A stretch of 64,000 bases of DNA from Rhodopseudomonas sp. (GCF_013377015.1 NZ_JACABA010000002.1:1021691-1085690); one strand, 5' to 3'; counted from the stretch's first letter, positions 34,154 to 45,611 are shown. Notes: a model not told the origin generated them from the sequence alone. A program made the numbers and translations.

Positions 34154-35563
34154 TCAGGTTTTTGGCGCCTCCGCCAGCGCCGCCAAAATCCGCACCCAGG
34201 ACCTGATGCCCTTGTGAAAGCTCTGCAGGTCGTACTTCTCGTTCGGCGAATGGATGTTGTCGTCATCGAGGCCGAAGCCGATCAGCACGCTGTCGAGGCC
34301 GAGCGTGCGCTTGAAATCCGCGACGATCGGGATCGAGGCGCCGGAGCCGATCAGCAGCGCGTCCTTGCCCCATTCGTCGGTCAGCGCGCGCTTCGCCGCC
34401 GCCAGCGGCTTCATGTTCCAGTCCAGCGCGATCGCCGGCGCGTTGGAGTGATCGAGGAATTCCGCGCTGCAATCGCCCGGCAACCTTGCTGTGACATAGG
34501 CGCGGAAGGCGTCGCGGATCTTCATCGGGTCCTGACCCTCGACGATGCGAAACGAGACCTTGGCCGAGGCTTCCGCCGCGATCACCGTCTTCGAGCCCTC
34601 GCCGGTGTAACCGCCGACGATGCCGTTGATGTCACAGGTCGGTCGCGACGAAATCTGCTCGATCAGCAGTCGGTCGTCCTCGCCCGCCGGAATCGACAAC
34701 CCTATGGGCTTGAGGAAGGAGTCGGCCGTCAGGTTGAGCTTCTTCCACTGCGCCAGGATGTCGGGCGGCAGGTCTTTCACGCCCTCGTAAAATCCCGGGA
34801 TGGTGACGCGGCCGTGCTCGTCATGCAGCCCGCCGAGTATCCGGGTCAGCACCCGGATCGGATTCTGCGCGCCGCCGCCGAAAATGCCGGAATGCAGGTC
34901 GCGGTTGGCGGCCTTGATCTTCACTTCCTCATAGACCAGCCCGCGCAGCGAGGTGGTGATCGCCGGCGTAGTCGGGTCCCACATCCCGGTATCGCACACC
35001 AGCGCGAAGTCGGCGGCGAGATCGGCCTTGTTGGCCTCGAGGAACGGCACGAAGTTCTTCGAGCCGACCTCTTCCTCGCCTTCGATCACGATGGTGAGGT
35101 CGAGCGGCAGCGAACCTGTCACCGCCACCCAGGCGCGGCAGGCCTCGACGAAGGTCGAGAGTTGGCCCTTGTCGTCCTCGGCGCCGCGCGCGACAATGAT
35201 CTTGCGGCCGTCGGCGTGGTCGGTCACCACCGGCTCGAATGGCAGACGATGCCACAGCTCCAGCGGGTCGACCGGCTGCACATCATAATGGCCATAGAAC
35301 AGTGCATGGGGGCGGCTACCGGTATTGCCTTTCGCCTTGGCGACGATCGCCGGATGGCCCGCGGTCGCCCTCACCTCCGCGGCAAAGCCCAGCGAGGCGA
35401 TGTCGGCGGCCAGATGCACGGCGGCCGCCTTGCAATCGGCGGCAAAAGCCGGATCGGCCGAGATCGACTTGATCCGCAGCAACGCGAACAGCCGCTCCAG
35501 CGATTGGTCGAAATCGGCATCGACGCGGTCGAGCACCGCTTGCAGTTGCGAAGGGCTGGACAT
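34154..35563 (-). CDS. M20-family dipeptidase
   Basis: Zinc metallopeptidase of 469 residues, cytosolic. Metal motifs: FYGHYDVQP (HxD), ARGAEDDKGQLS with the bridging Asp, EGEEEVGS (catalytic Glu and ligand Glu), CDTGMWDP and the late GLDDDNIHSPNEKYDL His. The dimerisation insert of the family is present in the middle. The start at 35563 (MSSPSQLQ) has AAGGA about 8 bases upstream; ATG 35569 is too close to that site. It is 24 bases downstream of the HerA-like gene on the same strand, so probably one transcript. The substrate specificity is unknown. Confidence 0.9.
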   Translation of the reverse strand: MSSPSQLQAVLDRVDADFDQSLERLFALLRIKSISADPAFAADCKAAAVHLAADIASLGFAAEVRATAGHPAIVAKAKGNTGSRPHALFYGHYDVQPVDPLELWHRLPFEPVVTDHADGRKIIVARGAEDDKGQLSTFVEACRAWVAVTGSLPLDLTIVIEGEEEVGSKNFVPFLEANKADLAADFALVCDTGMWDPTTPAITTSLRGLVYEEVKIKAANRDLHSGIFGGGAQNPIRVLTRILGGLHDEHGRVTIPGFYEGVKDLPPDILAQWKKLNLTADSFLKPIGLSIPAGEDDRLLIEQISSRPTCDINGIVGGYTGEGSKTVIAAEASAKVSFRIVEGQDPMKIRDAFRAYVTARLPGDCSAEFLDHSNAPAIALDWNMKPLAAAKRALTDEWGKDALLIGSGASIPIVADFKRTLGLDSVLIGFGLDDDNIHSPNEKYDLQSFHKGIRSWVRILAALAEAPKT

Positions 35564-35587
35564 TTTCATTTTCCTTGCGTGAGCCGG

Positions 35588-37156
35588 CTAGCGCCGTAAC
35601 AGGCCGCCGAGCGCACCGCGCACGATGGCGCGGCCGACCGAGCTTCCGAGCGAGCCGCCCATCGATTTTCCCAGATCGGCAACGACGCCGCCGACCACTT
35701 TGTTGGTGACCGACCGGGTGACGTCGCGGGCGATCACCTGGCCGGTGGACAGCTTGCCGCGCGGCGTGTTGGTGCCGAAGATAGTGCCGACAATGGCGCC
35801 GATCTGTCCGAGCACGCCGCCGCCGGCGCCAGCATCGGCTGGCGCGGCAGTGGTCGCGACGCGCTTCTGCAATATCTCATAGGCGGATTCGGAATCGATC
35901 GTGGTGTCGTATTTGCCCTTCACCGGGCTCGCAGCCATAATCGCCTGGCGCTCCTCCGGCGTGATCGGCCCGATCCGCGCCGAGGGCGGCCGCACCATGA
36001 TGCGCTCGACCATCGCCGGCGTACCATTGCCTTCGAGGAAGGACACGAGCGCCTCGCCCTTGCCGAGCTCGGTGATCACCTTCGCGGTATCGAGCTTCGG
36101 ATTGGGCCGGAAGGTCTGCGCCGCCGCGGCGACCGCCTTCTGGTCGCGCGGGGTAAAGGCGCGCAGCGCGTGCTGCACCCGGTTGCCGAGCTGCGCCAGC
36201 ACCTTGTCGGGCACGTCGATCGGATTCTGGGTGACGAAATACACGCCGACGCCCTTGGAGCGGATCAGCCGCACCACCTGCTCAACCTTGTCCAGCAGCG
36301 CCTTCGGCGCGTCGTTGAACAACAGATGCGCCTCGTCGAAAAAGAACACCAGCTTCGGCTTCGGCGGATCGCCGGCCTCGGGCAGTTGCTCGAACAGTTC
36401 CGACAGCATCCATAATAGAAAGGTGGCGTAGAGCTGCGGCGACTGCATCAACTTGTCGGCGACCAGGATATTGATGTTGCCGCGGCCGTCGCGGTCGGTC
36501 CGCATGAAATCCTTCAGCGCCAGCGCCGGTTCGCCGAAGAATTTGTCGGCGCCCTGGTTTTCCAGCACCAGCAGCTGGCGCTGAATCGTGCCGACCGTTG
36601 CCTTCGAAACGTTGCCGTATTCCGTGGTCAGTTCGGCAGCGTGTTCGGCGATGAACGACAGGATCGCGCGCAGGTCTTTCATGTCCAGCAGCAGCAGGCC
36701 CTGCTCGTCGGCTACCCGGAAGGCGATATTGAGCACGCCCTCCGCGACATCGTTGAGGTCCATCATCCGCGACAGCAGCAGCGGCCCCATTTCCGAGACC
36801 GTGGCGCGCACCGGATGGCCCTGTTCGCCGAACACGTCCCAGAACACCGTGGTGAACTGGTCGGGCTGGAACGCGAGCCCCATCTCGGCGGCCCGCTTGA
36901 GGATGAAATCCTTCGGCTCGCCAACCTCGGAGATTCCCGAGAGGTCACCCTTGATATCGGCGGCGAACACCGGAACGCCGGCGCGCGCAAAGCCTTCCGC
37001 CATCACCTGCAGCGACACCGTCTTGCCGGTGCCGGTAGCGCCGGTGACCAGACCGTGGCGGTTGGCCAAGCCGAGGGTCAGCCACGCCGGTTGCTCGCCC
37101 TTGCCGATGAAGATCTTGTCCTCGGTGTCTCCGATACCGGTATCTTTGGTCGCCAT
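35588..37156 (-). CDS. HerA-like ATPase (DUF853, YjgR type)
   Basis: 522 residues. P-loop ATPase of the HerA/FtsK superfamily: Walker A GATGTGKT near residue 40, Walker [13 protein letters not shown], sensor-type [20 protein letters not shown] and an arginine-rich region after it. The C-terminal 90 residues are Gly-rich with alternating Ser/Gly ([16 protein letters not shown]). The DUF853 group is widespread but its cellular role is unclear; DNA translocation is inferred from the superfamily. The start at 37156 (MATKDTGI) has GGAGAAG 7 bases upstream. Upstream of the M20 peptidase gene. Confidence 0.88.
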   Translation of the reverse strand: MATKDTGIGDTEDKIFIGKGEQPAWLTLGLANRHGLVTGATGTGKTVSLQVMAEGFARAGVPVFAADIKGDLSGISEVGEPKDFILKRAAEMGLAFQPDQFTTVFWDVFGEQGHPVRATVSEMGPLLLSRMMDLNDVAEGVLNIAFRVADEQGLLLLDMKDLRAILSFIAEHAAELTTEYGNVSKATVGTIQRQLLVLENQGADKFFGEPALALKDFMRTDRDGRGNINILVADKLMQSPQLYATFLLWMLSELFEQLPEAGDPPKPKLVFFFDEAHLLFNDAPKALLDKVEQVVRLIRSKGVGVYFVTQNPIDVPDKVLAQLGNRVQHALRAFTPRDQKAVAAAAQTFRPNPKLDTAKVITELGKGEALVSFLEGNGTPAMVERIMVRPPSARIGPITPEERQAIMAASPVKGKYDTTIDSESAYEILQKRVATTAAPADAGAGGGVLGQIGAIVGTIFGTNTPRGKLSTGQVIARDVTRSVTNKVVGGVVADLGKSMGGSLGSSVGRAIVRGALGGLLRR

Positions 37157-37496
37157 CGTATCGCTTCTCCGCGCGCAGGAGCGGCCCGGCGCTGGGCGTC
37201 CCATTGCCGGCATATCCTGCACATCGGTTGAAACTGTTCAACGTCGATTGCAATCGAAACCGAAAACCAAAAACCAAATTCAAGACACAATTGTCGGCCG
37301 AAATCGCAACGGAAAATCCACTGCTGCAGCGCGCAAACAGCGCACATGCTCTTGCAATGTTGCAACACTCGCGACTCGATGAAGCCGAATCGAGCCCATG
37401 AATGCTGGCATCGCTTGTGTTTCGCGGCGCGGAGGATCAGGATGAAAACATAAGAACGATCCGGCAAAAAACCGGGAGCGCAGCGGCGGGGGCGTT
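37157..37496. other. 340-base divergent region, AT-rich in part
   Basis: Between the HerA-like gene (minus) and the 122-residue gene (plus). It contains AT-rich ACCGAAAACC-type repeats (37255-37285) and the palindrome-like TTGCAATGTTGCAA at 37352-37365. No gene recognised; both promoters should be here. Confidence 0.45.
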
Positions 37497-37865
37497 ATGG
37501 AAGAGTTGATTGAGCGGCTGGCCATCAAGGTCGGCTTGGAGAAAGCTGTTGCCGGTAAGACCGTCGGCATCATTCTCGGCTTCCTTCGCAACGAAGGTCC
37601 CGCCGATCAGGTTCAGGCATTGATCGACACCATTCCGGGTGCTGAAGCGGCAATCGAATCCGCCGGCTCGACGCGCGGTGGGATTGGCCGGCTGATGGGC
37701 GGCGGCGTGATGGCGCTCGGCGCCAAGCTGATGGGCCTCGGTCTCGGCATGGCAGAAATTCAAAGTGTGGCGCGTGAACTTTTCAAGTTCGGCCGCGACA
37801 AGATCGGAGCGGATCAGATGGGCGCGATCATCTCCGGAACGCCAGGCCTGCGCCAGTTTTCTTGA
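37497..37865 (+). CDS. Small helical protein, DUF2267-like
   Basis: 122 residues. Starts MEELIERLAIKVGLEKAVAGK, then IILGFLRNEGPADQVQALID and a Gly/Ala-rich hydrophobic segment (LMGGGVMALGAKLMGLGLGM), ending GTPGLRQFS. It resembles small DUF2267-type helical proteins found in Bradyrhizobium relatives; the assignment is tentative. A run of purines (GGGAGCG) lies about 12 bases upstream. It is followed 21 bases later by the DUF4332 gene on the same strand. The hydrophobic run could insert in the membrane or form a helical bundle. Confidence 0.7.
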   Translation: MEELIERLAIKVGLEKAVAGKTVGIILGFLRNEGPADQVQALIDTIPGAEAAIESAGSTRGGIGRLMGGGVMALGAKLMGLGLGMAEIQSVARELFKFGRDKIGADQMGAIISGTPGLRQFS

Positions 37866-37886
37866 ACCTTTGTATTTCCGAGCACC

Positions 37887-38294
37887 ATGACATATTCGAT
37901 CTCAAAGATTGACGGTATCACCGCAGTCGCCGCAACCAGATTGAAATCGGTTGGAATTCGTACCACGGCAGCGCTGCTGGAGGCAGCCAAGACCGTGAAG
38001 GGCCGCAAGGAACTGGCCGCCAAGACCGGTATCGCCGAACAGCAATTGCTGGAATGGGCGAACATCGCCGACTGCATGCGGATTCCGGGCATGGGCAAGG
38101 CCAAAGCCGAGCTGTTGCGCGCTGCAGGGGTCTCCACGCTGCGCGAATTCACCCATCGCAATCCGGCGCGGCTGGCGCAAAACATGAAGGATGCCAATAC
38201 CAAGCGCAAGCTGGTGCGGGTCCTGCCTTCGGAGAAATCGGTAGGGCAATTGATCGAAGAAGCGCGCAAGCTTCCGCTCAAGATCAGCTACTAA
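37887..38294 (+). CDS. DUF4332 protein with helix-hairpin-helix repeats
   Basis: 135 residues. Two helix-hairpin-helix-like repeats: SKIDGITAVAATRLKSVGI near the start and ADCMRIPGMGKAKAELLRAA in the middle, each resembling the DNA-binding loops of DNA polymerases and RuvA. The DUF4332 label fits length and layout. The C-terminus is helical and basic (ARLAQNMKDANTKRKLVRVL). Probably a DNA- or RNA-binding protein. It is 65 bases upstream of folP on the same strand. Confidence 0.8.
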   Translation: MTYSISKIDGITAVAATRLKSVGIRTTAALLEAAKTVKGRKELAAKTGIAEQQLLEWANIADCMRIPGMGKAKAELLRAAGVSTLREFTHRNPARLAQNMKDANTKRKLVRVLPSEKSVGQLIEEARKLPLKISY

Positions 38295-38358
38295 CCGGCG
38301 GCACGCCCCTCCCCGCCAGCGCTTGACTCCGATCCGCCGACCGCGCAAAGCGCTTCGC

Positions 38359-39219
38359 ATGATCGCAACCACGTCCAGCCCCGCCGAGACTGCCGAACCG
38401 GCGGATCATCGGCTGCTGCGCGCGCTGTTGCAGCGGCCGTGCCCGGCCGTGATGGGCGTGCTCAACATCACCCCGGATTCGTTCTCCGACGGCGGACAAT
38501 TCCTGGCGCCGGAAAGCGCGATCGAACAGGCCCGGCGGATGATCGCCGAGGGCGCCGACATCATCGACATCGGCGCGGAATCCACGAGGCCCTATGGCGA
38601 CGCGCGGGCGGTGTCCGCCGCGGAAGAACTGCGGCGACTGCAACCGATACTCGCCGAGGTGGCGGCGCTGGGCACGCCGGTTTCGATCGACAGCATGAAG
38701 GCCGAGGTCGTGGCGTGGGCGCTGGATGCGGGCGCCGCGATCGCCAACGACGTCTGGGGTCTGCAGCGCGATCCCGACATGGCGGCGGTCGTCGCCTCGT
38801 GCGGCGCGCCGGTGATCGTGATGCACAATCGCAATGACGTCGATCCCGCGCTCGACATCATCGACGATATCAGGGCTTTCTTCACCCGCTCGCTCGGCAT
38901 CGCGGCGCAAGCTGGAATCCCTCGGGGCAACATCGTGCTCGATCCCGGCATCGGCTTCGGCAAGACGCCGGAGCAAAGCATGATCGCGCTGGCGCGGCTC
39001 GATGAGCTCCACGACTTCGGCCTGCCGCTCTTGGTCGGCGCGTCGCGCAAGCGCTTCATCGCCGCGGTGTCGCCGTCGGAACCGCGACAGCGGCTCGGCG
39101 GTTCGATCGCCGCGCATCTGATCGCGGCGCAACACGGCGCGCGCATCATTCGCACCCATGACGTGGCGCAGACCGTGCAGGCGCTGCGTGTGGCCCAGGC
39201 AATCGAGGACAGCCAATGA
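38359..39219 (+). CDS. folP: Dihydropteroate synthase
   Basis: 286 residues, cytosolic. Joins 4-aminobenzoate to the pterin diphosphate in folate synthesis and is the target of sulfonamides. Signatures: GVLNITPDSFSDGG (first block), GADIIDIGAESTRPY, and the later KRFIAAV with ILDPGIGFGKTPEQ. All expected motifs are present. The start at 38359 (MIATTSSP) is preferred over a TTG at 38323. Its end overlaps folB by ATGA and folB touches folK, so this is one folate operon. Confidence 0.94.
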   Translation: MIATTSSPAETAEPADHRLLRALLQRPCPAVMGVLNITPDSFSDGGQFLAPESAIEQARRMIAEGADIIDIGAESTRPYGDARAVSAAEELRRLQPILAEVAALGTPVSIDSMKAEVVAWALDAGAAIANDVWGLQRDPDMAAVVASCGAPVIVMHNRNDVDPALDIIDDIRAFFTRSLGIAAQAGIPRGNIVLDPGIGFGKTPEQSMIALARLDELHDFGLPLLVGASRKRFIAAVSPSEPRQRLGGSIAAHLIAAQHGARIIRTHDVAQTVQALRVAQAIEDSQ

Positions 39220-39584
39220 ACGACACCATCTTCATCAAGGGCCTGGTGATCCATGCGCGCCACGGCGTGATGGAGCACGAGACCGAGGTCGGGCAGCGCT
39301 TCGTGATCGACCTCGAGCTGACCGCCGATCTGGCGGAATCCTCGCGCACCGACCGGCTCGCCGACACCGTGTCCTATTCCAACGTGGTGGCGAGCGCGAC
39401 CGCCGCGTTCAAGGACGCCAACTACCGGCTGCTGGAACGCGCCGCCGGCGCCGTCGCCGACGCCGTTCTGACGGCGTTTCCGCGCATCGACGCGGTCAAG
39501 GTCACCGTGCATAAGCCGCACGCGCCGATCGCCGCGATTTTCGACGATGTCGGCGTGATCCTCAGCCGCAGCCGGCGAAGCTGA
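39216..39584 (+). CDS. folB: Dihydroneopterin aldolase
   Basis: 122 residues. Converts 7,8-dihydroneopterin to 6-hydroxymethyl-dihydropterin and glycolaldehyde. The N-terminus FIKGLVIHARHGVMEHETEVGQ and the C-terminal DAVKVTVHKPHAPI match the family, with the catalytic Glu-type residue in HGVMEHE and Lys in KPHAP. Overlaps folP by four bases and shares one base with the start of folK, a translationally coupled chain. Confidence 0.93.
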   Translation: MNDTIFIKGLVIHARHGVMEHETEVGQRFVIDLELTADLAESSRTDRLADTVSYSNVVASATAAFKDANYRLLERAAGAVADAVLTAFPRIDAVKVTVHKPHAPIAAIFDDVGVILSRSRRS

Positions 39585-40078
39585 TGGCCGAGGTCCTGAT
39601 CGCGCTGGGCGGCAATGTCGGCGACGTCCGCGCGACCTTTCGCAAGGCGATCGCCAACATCTGCGGCATGACCCAGGCCGCCTTGCTGGCGCGCTCCTCG
39701 GACTACGCCACGCCGCCCTGGGGCGACGAACAGCAGGACCGCTTCGTCAACGCCTGCATCGCCATCGACACCAGTCTCGATCCGCACGCGCTGCTGTTCA
39801 CACTGCACAAGATCGAGAAGAAGTTCGGCCGCGATCGCGCCAGCGAGACCCGCTGGGGACCACGCACGCTCGACCTCGATCTGCTCGCCTATGACGACGT
39901 CACGCTCGACAAGCCGGAGCTGACGCTGCCGCATCCGCGGCTGTTCGAGCGCGCCTTCGTGCTGGTGCCGCTGGCGGAGATCGCGCCGGACCGGATCATC
40001 GCCGGCCGGACCCCGCGTCAGGCGCTGGCGACACTGTCGAGCGCCGGGATCGAGCGGCTGCCCGATCTCGACGGCTAG
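39584..40078 (+). CDS. folK: 2-amino-4-hydroxy-6-hydroxymethyldihydropteridine diphosphokinase
   Basis: 164 residues. Transfers pyrophosphate from ATP to 6-hydroxymethyl-dihydropterin, supplying the substrate of folP. Signatures: LIALGGNVGD at the start, FVNACIAIDT, the catalytic ...RWGPRTLDLDLLAYDD block and LPHPRLFERAFVLVPLAEIAP. Complete. It is the last gene of the folP-folB-folK run; mutA starts 96 bases downstream. Confidence 0.94.
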   Translation: MAEVLIALGGNVGDVRATFRKAIANICGMTQAALLARSSDYATPPWGDEQQDRFVNACIAIDTSLDPHALLFTLHKIEKKFGRDRASETRWGPRTLDLDLLAYDDVTLDKPELTLPHPRLFERAFVLVPLAEIAPDRIIAGRTPRQALATLSSAGIERLPDLDG

Positions 40079-40173
40079 CCTTTTGGCCCAAAACAACCGT
40101 TTGGCTTGCGCCGCCGCACGTGGCATTTTCCGGCCGAAACCGAACAAGCCGCCCCGGGAGCGATTTTCCAGCA

Positions 40174-42045
40174 ATGCCTTCTGCAACCAAAGAGCTTCGA
40201 CTCGCCGCCGACTTCGCGCCTGCGAGCTATGACGACTGGCGCAAGCTGGTCGATGGCGTCCTCAAGGGCGCGCCGTTCGAGAAGCTGATCAGCAAGACCT
40301 ATGACGGCGTCAAGATCCAGCCGATCTATCCGCGCGCGCAGGGTGCAGCCCCGATCGCCGGCCGGGCCGCGGCGGCGCCCTGGCAGATCATGCAGCGGAT
40401 CGACCATCCGGACGCCAAACAGGCCAATGCGCAGGCGCTGCACGATCTGGAAAACGGCGCCAACGGCCTGACCCTGGTGTTCGCCGGCGCCAATGGCGCG
40501 CGCGGCTTCGGCCTTCCCGCCACCGAGGAAGCCGTCGCCAAGGTGCTGGAGGGTGTATTCCTCGACGCCGGGATCGCGATCGAACTGCAGGTCGGGCCGC
40601 AAGCGCGGATGGCGGCGATCTATCTCGCCGAGCTGATCAAGCAGCGCGGGATCGACCCGGGCAAATGCGAGATCCGGTTCGGGCTCGACCCGATCGGCGC
40701 CTGCGCGGTGTGGGGATCGAGCGCCTATAATTGGTGGGAGATCGCGCCGGCCTTTACCGATGCGATCAAGAAGGTCGCAGCCGCCGGTTTCAAGGGCCCG
40801 TTCGCGGTCGCCGACGGTCGCGTGATCCACGATGCCGGCGGCTCCGAGGTGCAAGAACTCGCCTACGTGCTGGCGATCGGCGTCGCCTATCTGCGCGCGC
40901 TGGAAGACGCCAATGTGCCGCTCGACGACGCGCGCGGCATGATTTACGCGCGGCTCAGCGCGGATGCCGACCAGTTCCTGACGCTGGCGAAATTCCGCGC
41001 ACTTCGGCTGCTATGGGCGCGCGTCGAGGAAAGCTGCGGGCTGACGCCGAAGCCGCTGTTCATCGCCGCCGAAACCGCATGGCGGATGCTGACCCAGCGC
41101 GACCCTTACGTGAACATGCTGCGCGCCACCGTGGCGACCTTCTCGGCCGGGCTCGGCGGCGCCAATTCGATCAGCGTGTTGCCGCACAGCTCCGCGCTCG
41201 GCCTGCCGGATGCCTTTGCGCGGCGCGCGGCGCGTAACACCCAACTGGTGCTGCTGGAAGAATCCAACCTCGCCAAAGTCTCCGATCCGGCCGCCGGCTC
41301 CGGCGGCATCGAGGCGCTGACGCAGGAATTGTGCGCCGCCGCGTGGGCGCAATTTCAGGAGATCGAAGCCGCCGGCGGCGCGTTCCAGGCGCTGGGCAAC
41401 AATGTGATCCAGCCCAAGGTCGCCGCCACCCGCGCGGCGCGGCAGGCAGCGATCGCCAAGCGCCGCGAGGTGCTGACCGGCGCCAGCGAGTTCCCGAACC
41501 TACACGAGACCCGCGCCACCGTGCTGAAGGCCAAGCCGGTCGAGCCCGGGCCTTACGGCAAGGAGAAGATCAAATTCAACGCGCTGGAGCCGATCCGGCT
41601 GGCAGCCCCGTTCGAGAAGCTACGCGACAAGTCCGACCACCTGCTGGCGCGCAAGGGCGCGCGGCCGAAGGTGTTTCTCGCCAACCTCGGCACCGCGGCC
41701 GACTTCACCGCGCGCGCCGCCTTCGCCAAGAGCCTGTTCGAGACCGGCGGCATCGAGGCGATCGACACCGAGGGCTTTGCCGACCCGGCCGCGCTCGCCG
41801 CCGCCTTCACCGGCTCCGGCGCGGCGCTGGCCTGCCTGTGCTCGTCCGACAAGCTCTATGCCGACCACGCCGCCGCCGCGGCCGCCGCGCTCAAGGCCGC
41901 GGGCGCCAGGCATATCTACCTCGCCGGCCGGCCCGGCGAGCTGGAAGCCGGATTGCGCGAGGCCGGGGTGCAGGAGTTCATCTTCGCCGGCGGCGATGCG
42001 CTGGCGTTGCTGACCGACGTCTGGCAGCGGATCGACGCGGCATGA
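40174..42045 (+). CDS. mutA: Methylmalonyl-CoA mutase small subunit
   Basis: 623 residues. Non-catalytic partner of the cobalamin-dependent mutase that interconverts methylmalonyl-CoA and succinyl-CoA. The N-terminal TIM-barrel part is complete, but the C-terminal B12-binding-like domain reads LANLGTAADFTARAAF where the catalytic subunit has DGHDRG, so the cobalamin His ligand is missing, as is usual for small subunits. ATG at 40174 (MPSATKEL); an upstream extension to 40120 lacks support. The gene overlaps the GFA gene by ATGA. mutB follows the GFA gene. Confidence 0.92.
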   Translation: MPSATKELRLAADFAPASYDDWRKLVDGVLKGAPFEKLISKTYDGVKIQPIYPRAQGAAPIAGRAAAAPWQIMQRIDHPDAKQANAQALHDLENGANGLTLVFAGANGARGFGLPATEEAVAKVLEGVFLDAGIAIELQVGPQARMAAIYLAELIKQRGIDPGKCEIRFGLDPIGACAVWGSSAYNWWEIAPAFTDAIKKVAAAGFKGPFAVADGRVIHDAGGSEVQELAYVLAIGVAYLRALEDANVPLDDARGMIYARLSADADQFLTLAKFRALRLLWARVEESCGLTPKPLFIAAETAWRMLTQRDPYVNMLRATVATFSAGLGGANSISVLPHSSALGLPDAFARRAARNTQLVLLEESNLAKVSDPAAGSGGIEALTQELCAAAWAQFQEIEAAGGAFQALGNNVIQPKVAATRAARQAAIAKRREVLTGASEFPNLHETRATVLKAKPVEPGPYGKEKIKFNALEPIRLAAPFEKLRDKSDHLLARKGARPKVFLANLGTAADFTARAAFAKSLFETGGIEAIDTEGFADPAALAAAFTGSGAALACLCSSDKLYADHAAAAAAALKAAGARHIYLAGRPGELEAGLREAGVQEFIFAGGDALALLTDVWQRIDAA

Positions 42046-42506
42046 CGCAAGCCGCCAAACCCCTGCTCACCGGCGGCTGCCAATGCGGCGCGATCCGCTT
42101 TGCGCTGACCGCAGCGCCGATCCGGATCACCATCTGCCATTGCCGGATGTGCCAGAAGGCCACCGGCGCGCCGTTCGCCTCGCTGGCCGAGGTGGCGCGG
42201 GAGAATTTCGCCTGGACCCACGGCAAGCCGGCGGCGTTCCGCTCCTCCTCGATCGCCGAGCGTGATTTCTGCAAGGCCTGCGGCACGCCGCTGAGTTATC
42301 GCCAGGACGACGGCACCAGCATCGAGATCATGACCGGCGCGTTCGACCGCCCGGACCGGGTGGTGCCGACGGTGCAGCTCGGCGCCGAATCCCGGCTCGG
42401 CTGGGTCGGCGCCATCGCCAATATGCCGAGCAAGACCACGCAGCAGATCTACGGCGCGGAAAAGCTCGCCAGCGTGTTCAGCTATCAGCAGCCGGACCAT
42501 GACTGA
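42042..42506 (+). CDS. GFA-family (glutathione-dependent formaldehyde-activating enzyme-like) zinc protein
   Basis: 154 residues. GFA fold with two zinc sites: GGCQCGAIRF and CHCRMCQKATGAPF (Cys of the catalytic and structural sites), then DFCKACGTPLSY. The family includes S-(hydroxymethyl)glutathione synthase-like and uncharacterised members; the substrate here is unknown. The start overlaps the mutA stop (ATGA at 42042-42045), so it is co-translated with mutA. It lies between the two mutase subunit genes, which are commonly adjacent in other genomes. Confidence 0.9.
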   Translation: MTQAAKPLLTGGCQCGAIRFALTAAPIRITICHCRMCQKATGAPFASLAEVARENFAWTHGKPAAFRSSSIAERDFCKACGTPLSYRQDDGTSIEIMTGAFDRPDRVVPTVQLGAESRLGWVGAIANMPSKTTQQIYGAEKLASVFSYQQPDHD

Positions 42507-42594
42507 TGGCGGCCAATGAAATGACGCTTGGCGTCGCGCGTGCTATCAATTGGCACCCAGGCGCGCCTCGCACGACGACGGAAGCAAGACGAAC

Positions 42595-44751
<2,157 letters not shown>

Positions 44752-44768
44752 CTGCGGATTCGTTGACT

Positions 44769-44790
44769 TTCTGGTCTGATCAAACCAGAA
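44769..44790. promoter_or_regulatory. Operator palindrome in the toxin-antitoxin promoter
   Basis: TTCTGGT (44769-44775) and ACCAGAA (44784-44790) are exact inverted arms with 8 bases between. TTGACT at 44763-44768 is a -35 match, and CAGAAT/GAATAT at 44786-44793 a -10 candidate, so the palindrome covers the spacer. Typical of antitoxin autoregulation. Confidence 0.6.
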
Positions 44791-44797
44791 TATTCAG

Positions 44798-45055
44798 ATG
44801 AAGCAGATCGGGATTTTTGAAGCGAAAGCGCAGCTATCCAGCCTGCTCGACGAGGTCGAGCGTGGCGGCGAGGTCACGATCACGCGTCACGGCAAGCCGA
44901 TCGCAAAGCTGGTCCAGGCGACTGCCGAACTATCGCCGGACGAGATCGCCAAACGAAAACACGCCATCCGCAATCTGCGCGCGCTGGCCCGCAAACTGAA
45001 GATCCCTGCAACGCAGGACGAGATCAAGGCATGGATCAATGAGGGGCGCCGTTGA
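44798..45055 (+). CDS. Phd/YefM-type antitoxin
   Basis: 85 residues. N-terminal Phd fold (IGIFEAKAQLSSLLDEVERG then GEVTITRHGKPIAKLVQA) that binds the promoter, and a C-terminal helical part that masks the toxin (RNLRALARKLKIPATQDEIK). Small, acidic/basic alternating, translated just before the toxin: the toxin start overlaps its last codons by four bases (TTGA). The palindrome 8 bases upstream is the likely operator. Confidence 0.88.
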   Translation: MKQIGIFEAKAQLSSLLDEVERGGEVTITRHGKPIAKLVQATAELSPDEIAKRKHAIRNLRALARKLKIPATQDEIKAWINEGRR

Positions 45056-45462
45056 TCGTCATCGATGCGTCCGCGATTGTCGCACTGTGTCTTGACGAGC
45101 GAGACCTTCTGGCCGACGACCAAACATTCGAGAGCCTCGCCGAACAGCAATTGCTGGTGCCCGCGCATTGGCATGCGGAGATCGGCAACGCGTTCGTCAC
45201 GAATCTGCGACGCGGCCGACTGAGCAATGGACAACTGGCCTACGCAATCGAGAATCTGGCCATCTTGCAGATCGTCACGCAGCCCGTTCCCCGCACCGAA
45301 GAGATCGAAGCGACGGTGACCAGGGCCGCCAAGGCCGGCCTCACCTATTACGATGAACTCTATGTCTGGCTCGCGGAATCGAACACACTGCCGCTATTCA
45401 CCTTTGACAAGCAGATGCGGGAGGCAGCCCAGCAGCGCGGCGTCGTCGTTCTGCCGGCGTGA
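45052..45462 (+). CDS. VapC-type PIN domain toxin
   Basis: 136 residues, metal-dependent RNase of the PIN fold, cytosolic. Acidic active-site residues D5 (VIDASAI), E43, D101 and D119 are all present, so the toxin looks intact. VapC toxins usually cut initiator tRNA or rRNA; the target cannot be told here. TTG start at 45052, in the overlap with the antitoxin. The pair is unusual in sitting inside the methylmalonyl-CoA mutase/meaB run. Confidence 0.88.
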   Translation: MIVIDASAIVALCLDERDLLADDQTFESLAEQQLLVPAHWHAEIGNAFVTNLRRGRLSNGQLAYAIENLAILQIVTQPVPRTEEIEATVTRAAKAGLTYYDELYVWLAESNTLPLFTFDKQMREAAQQRGVVVLPA

Positions 45463-45611
45463 TCGGCGCCCGATTCTGTGGTAGACACGAGACATGACCG
45501 ACGTCGCCGACGTGTCGCTGGATTCGATCCTCGCGATGCCACGCGGGATGGTCCGGCGCTGAGACTTTGCATGCGGTGTAGCGGGATGTTCCGCTCAATC
45601 TCAACTTCGAA

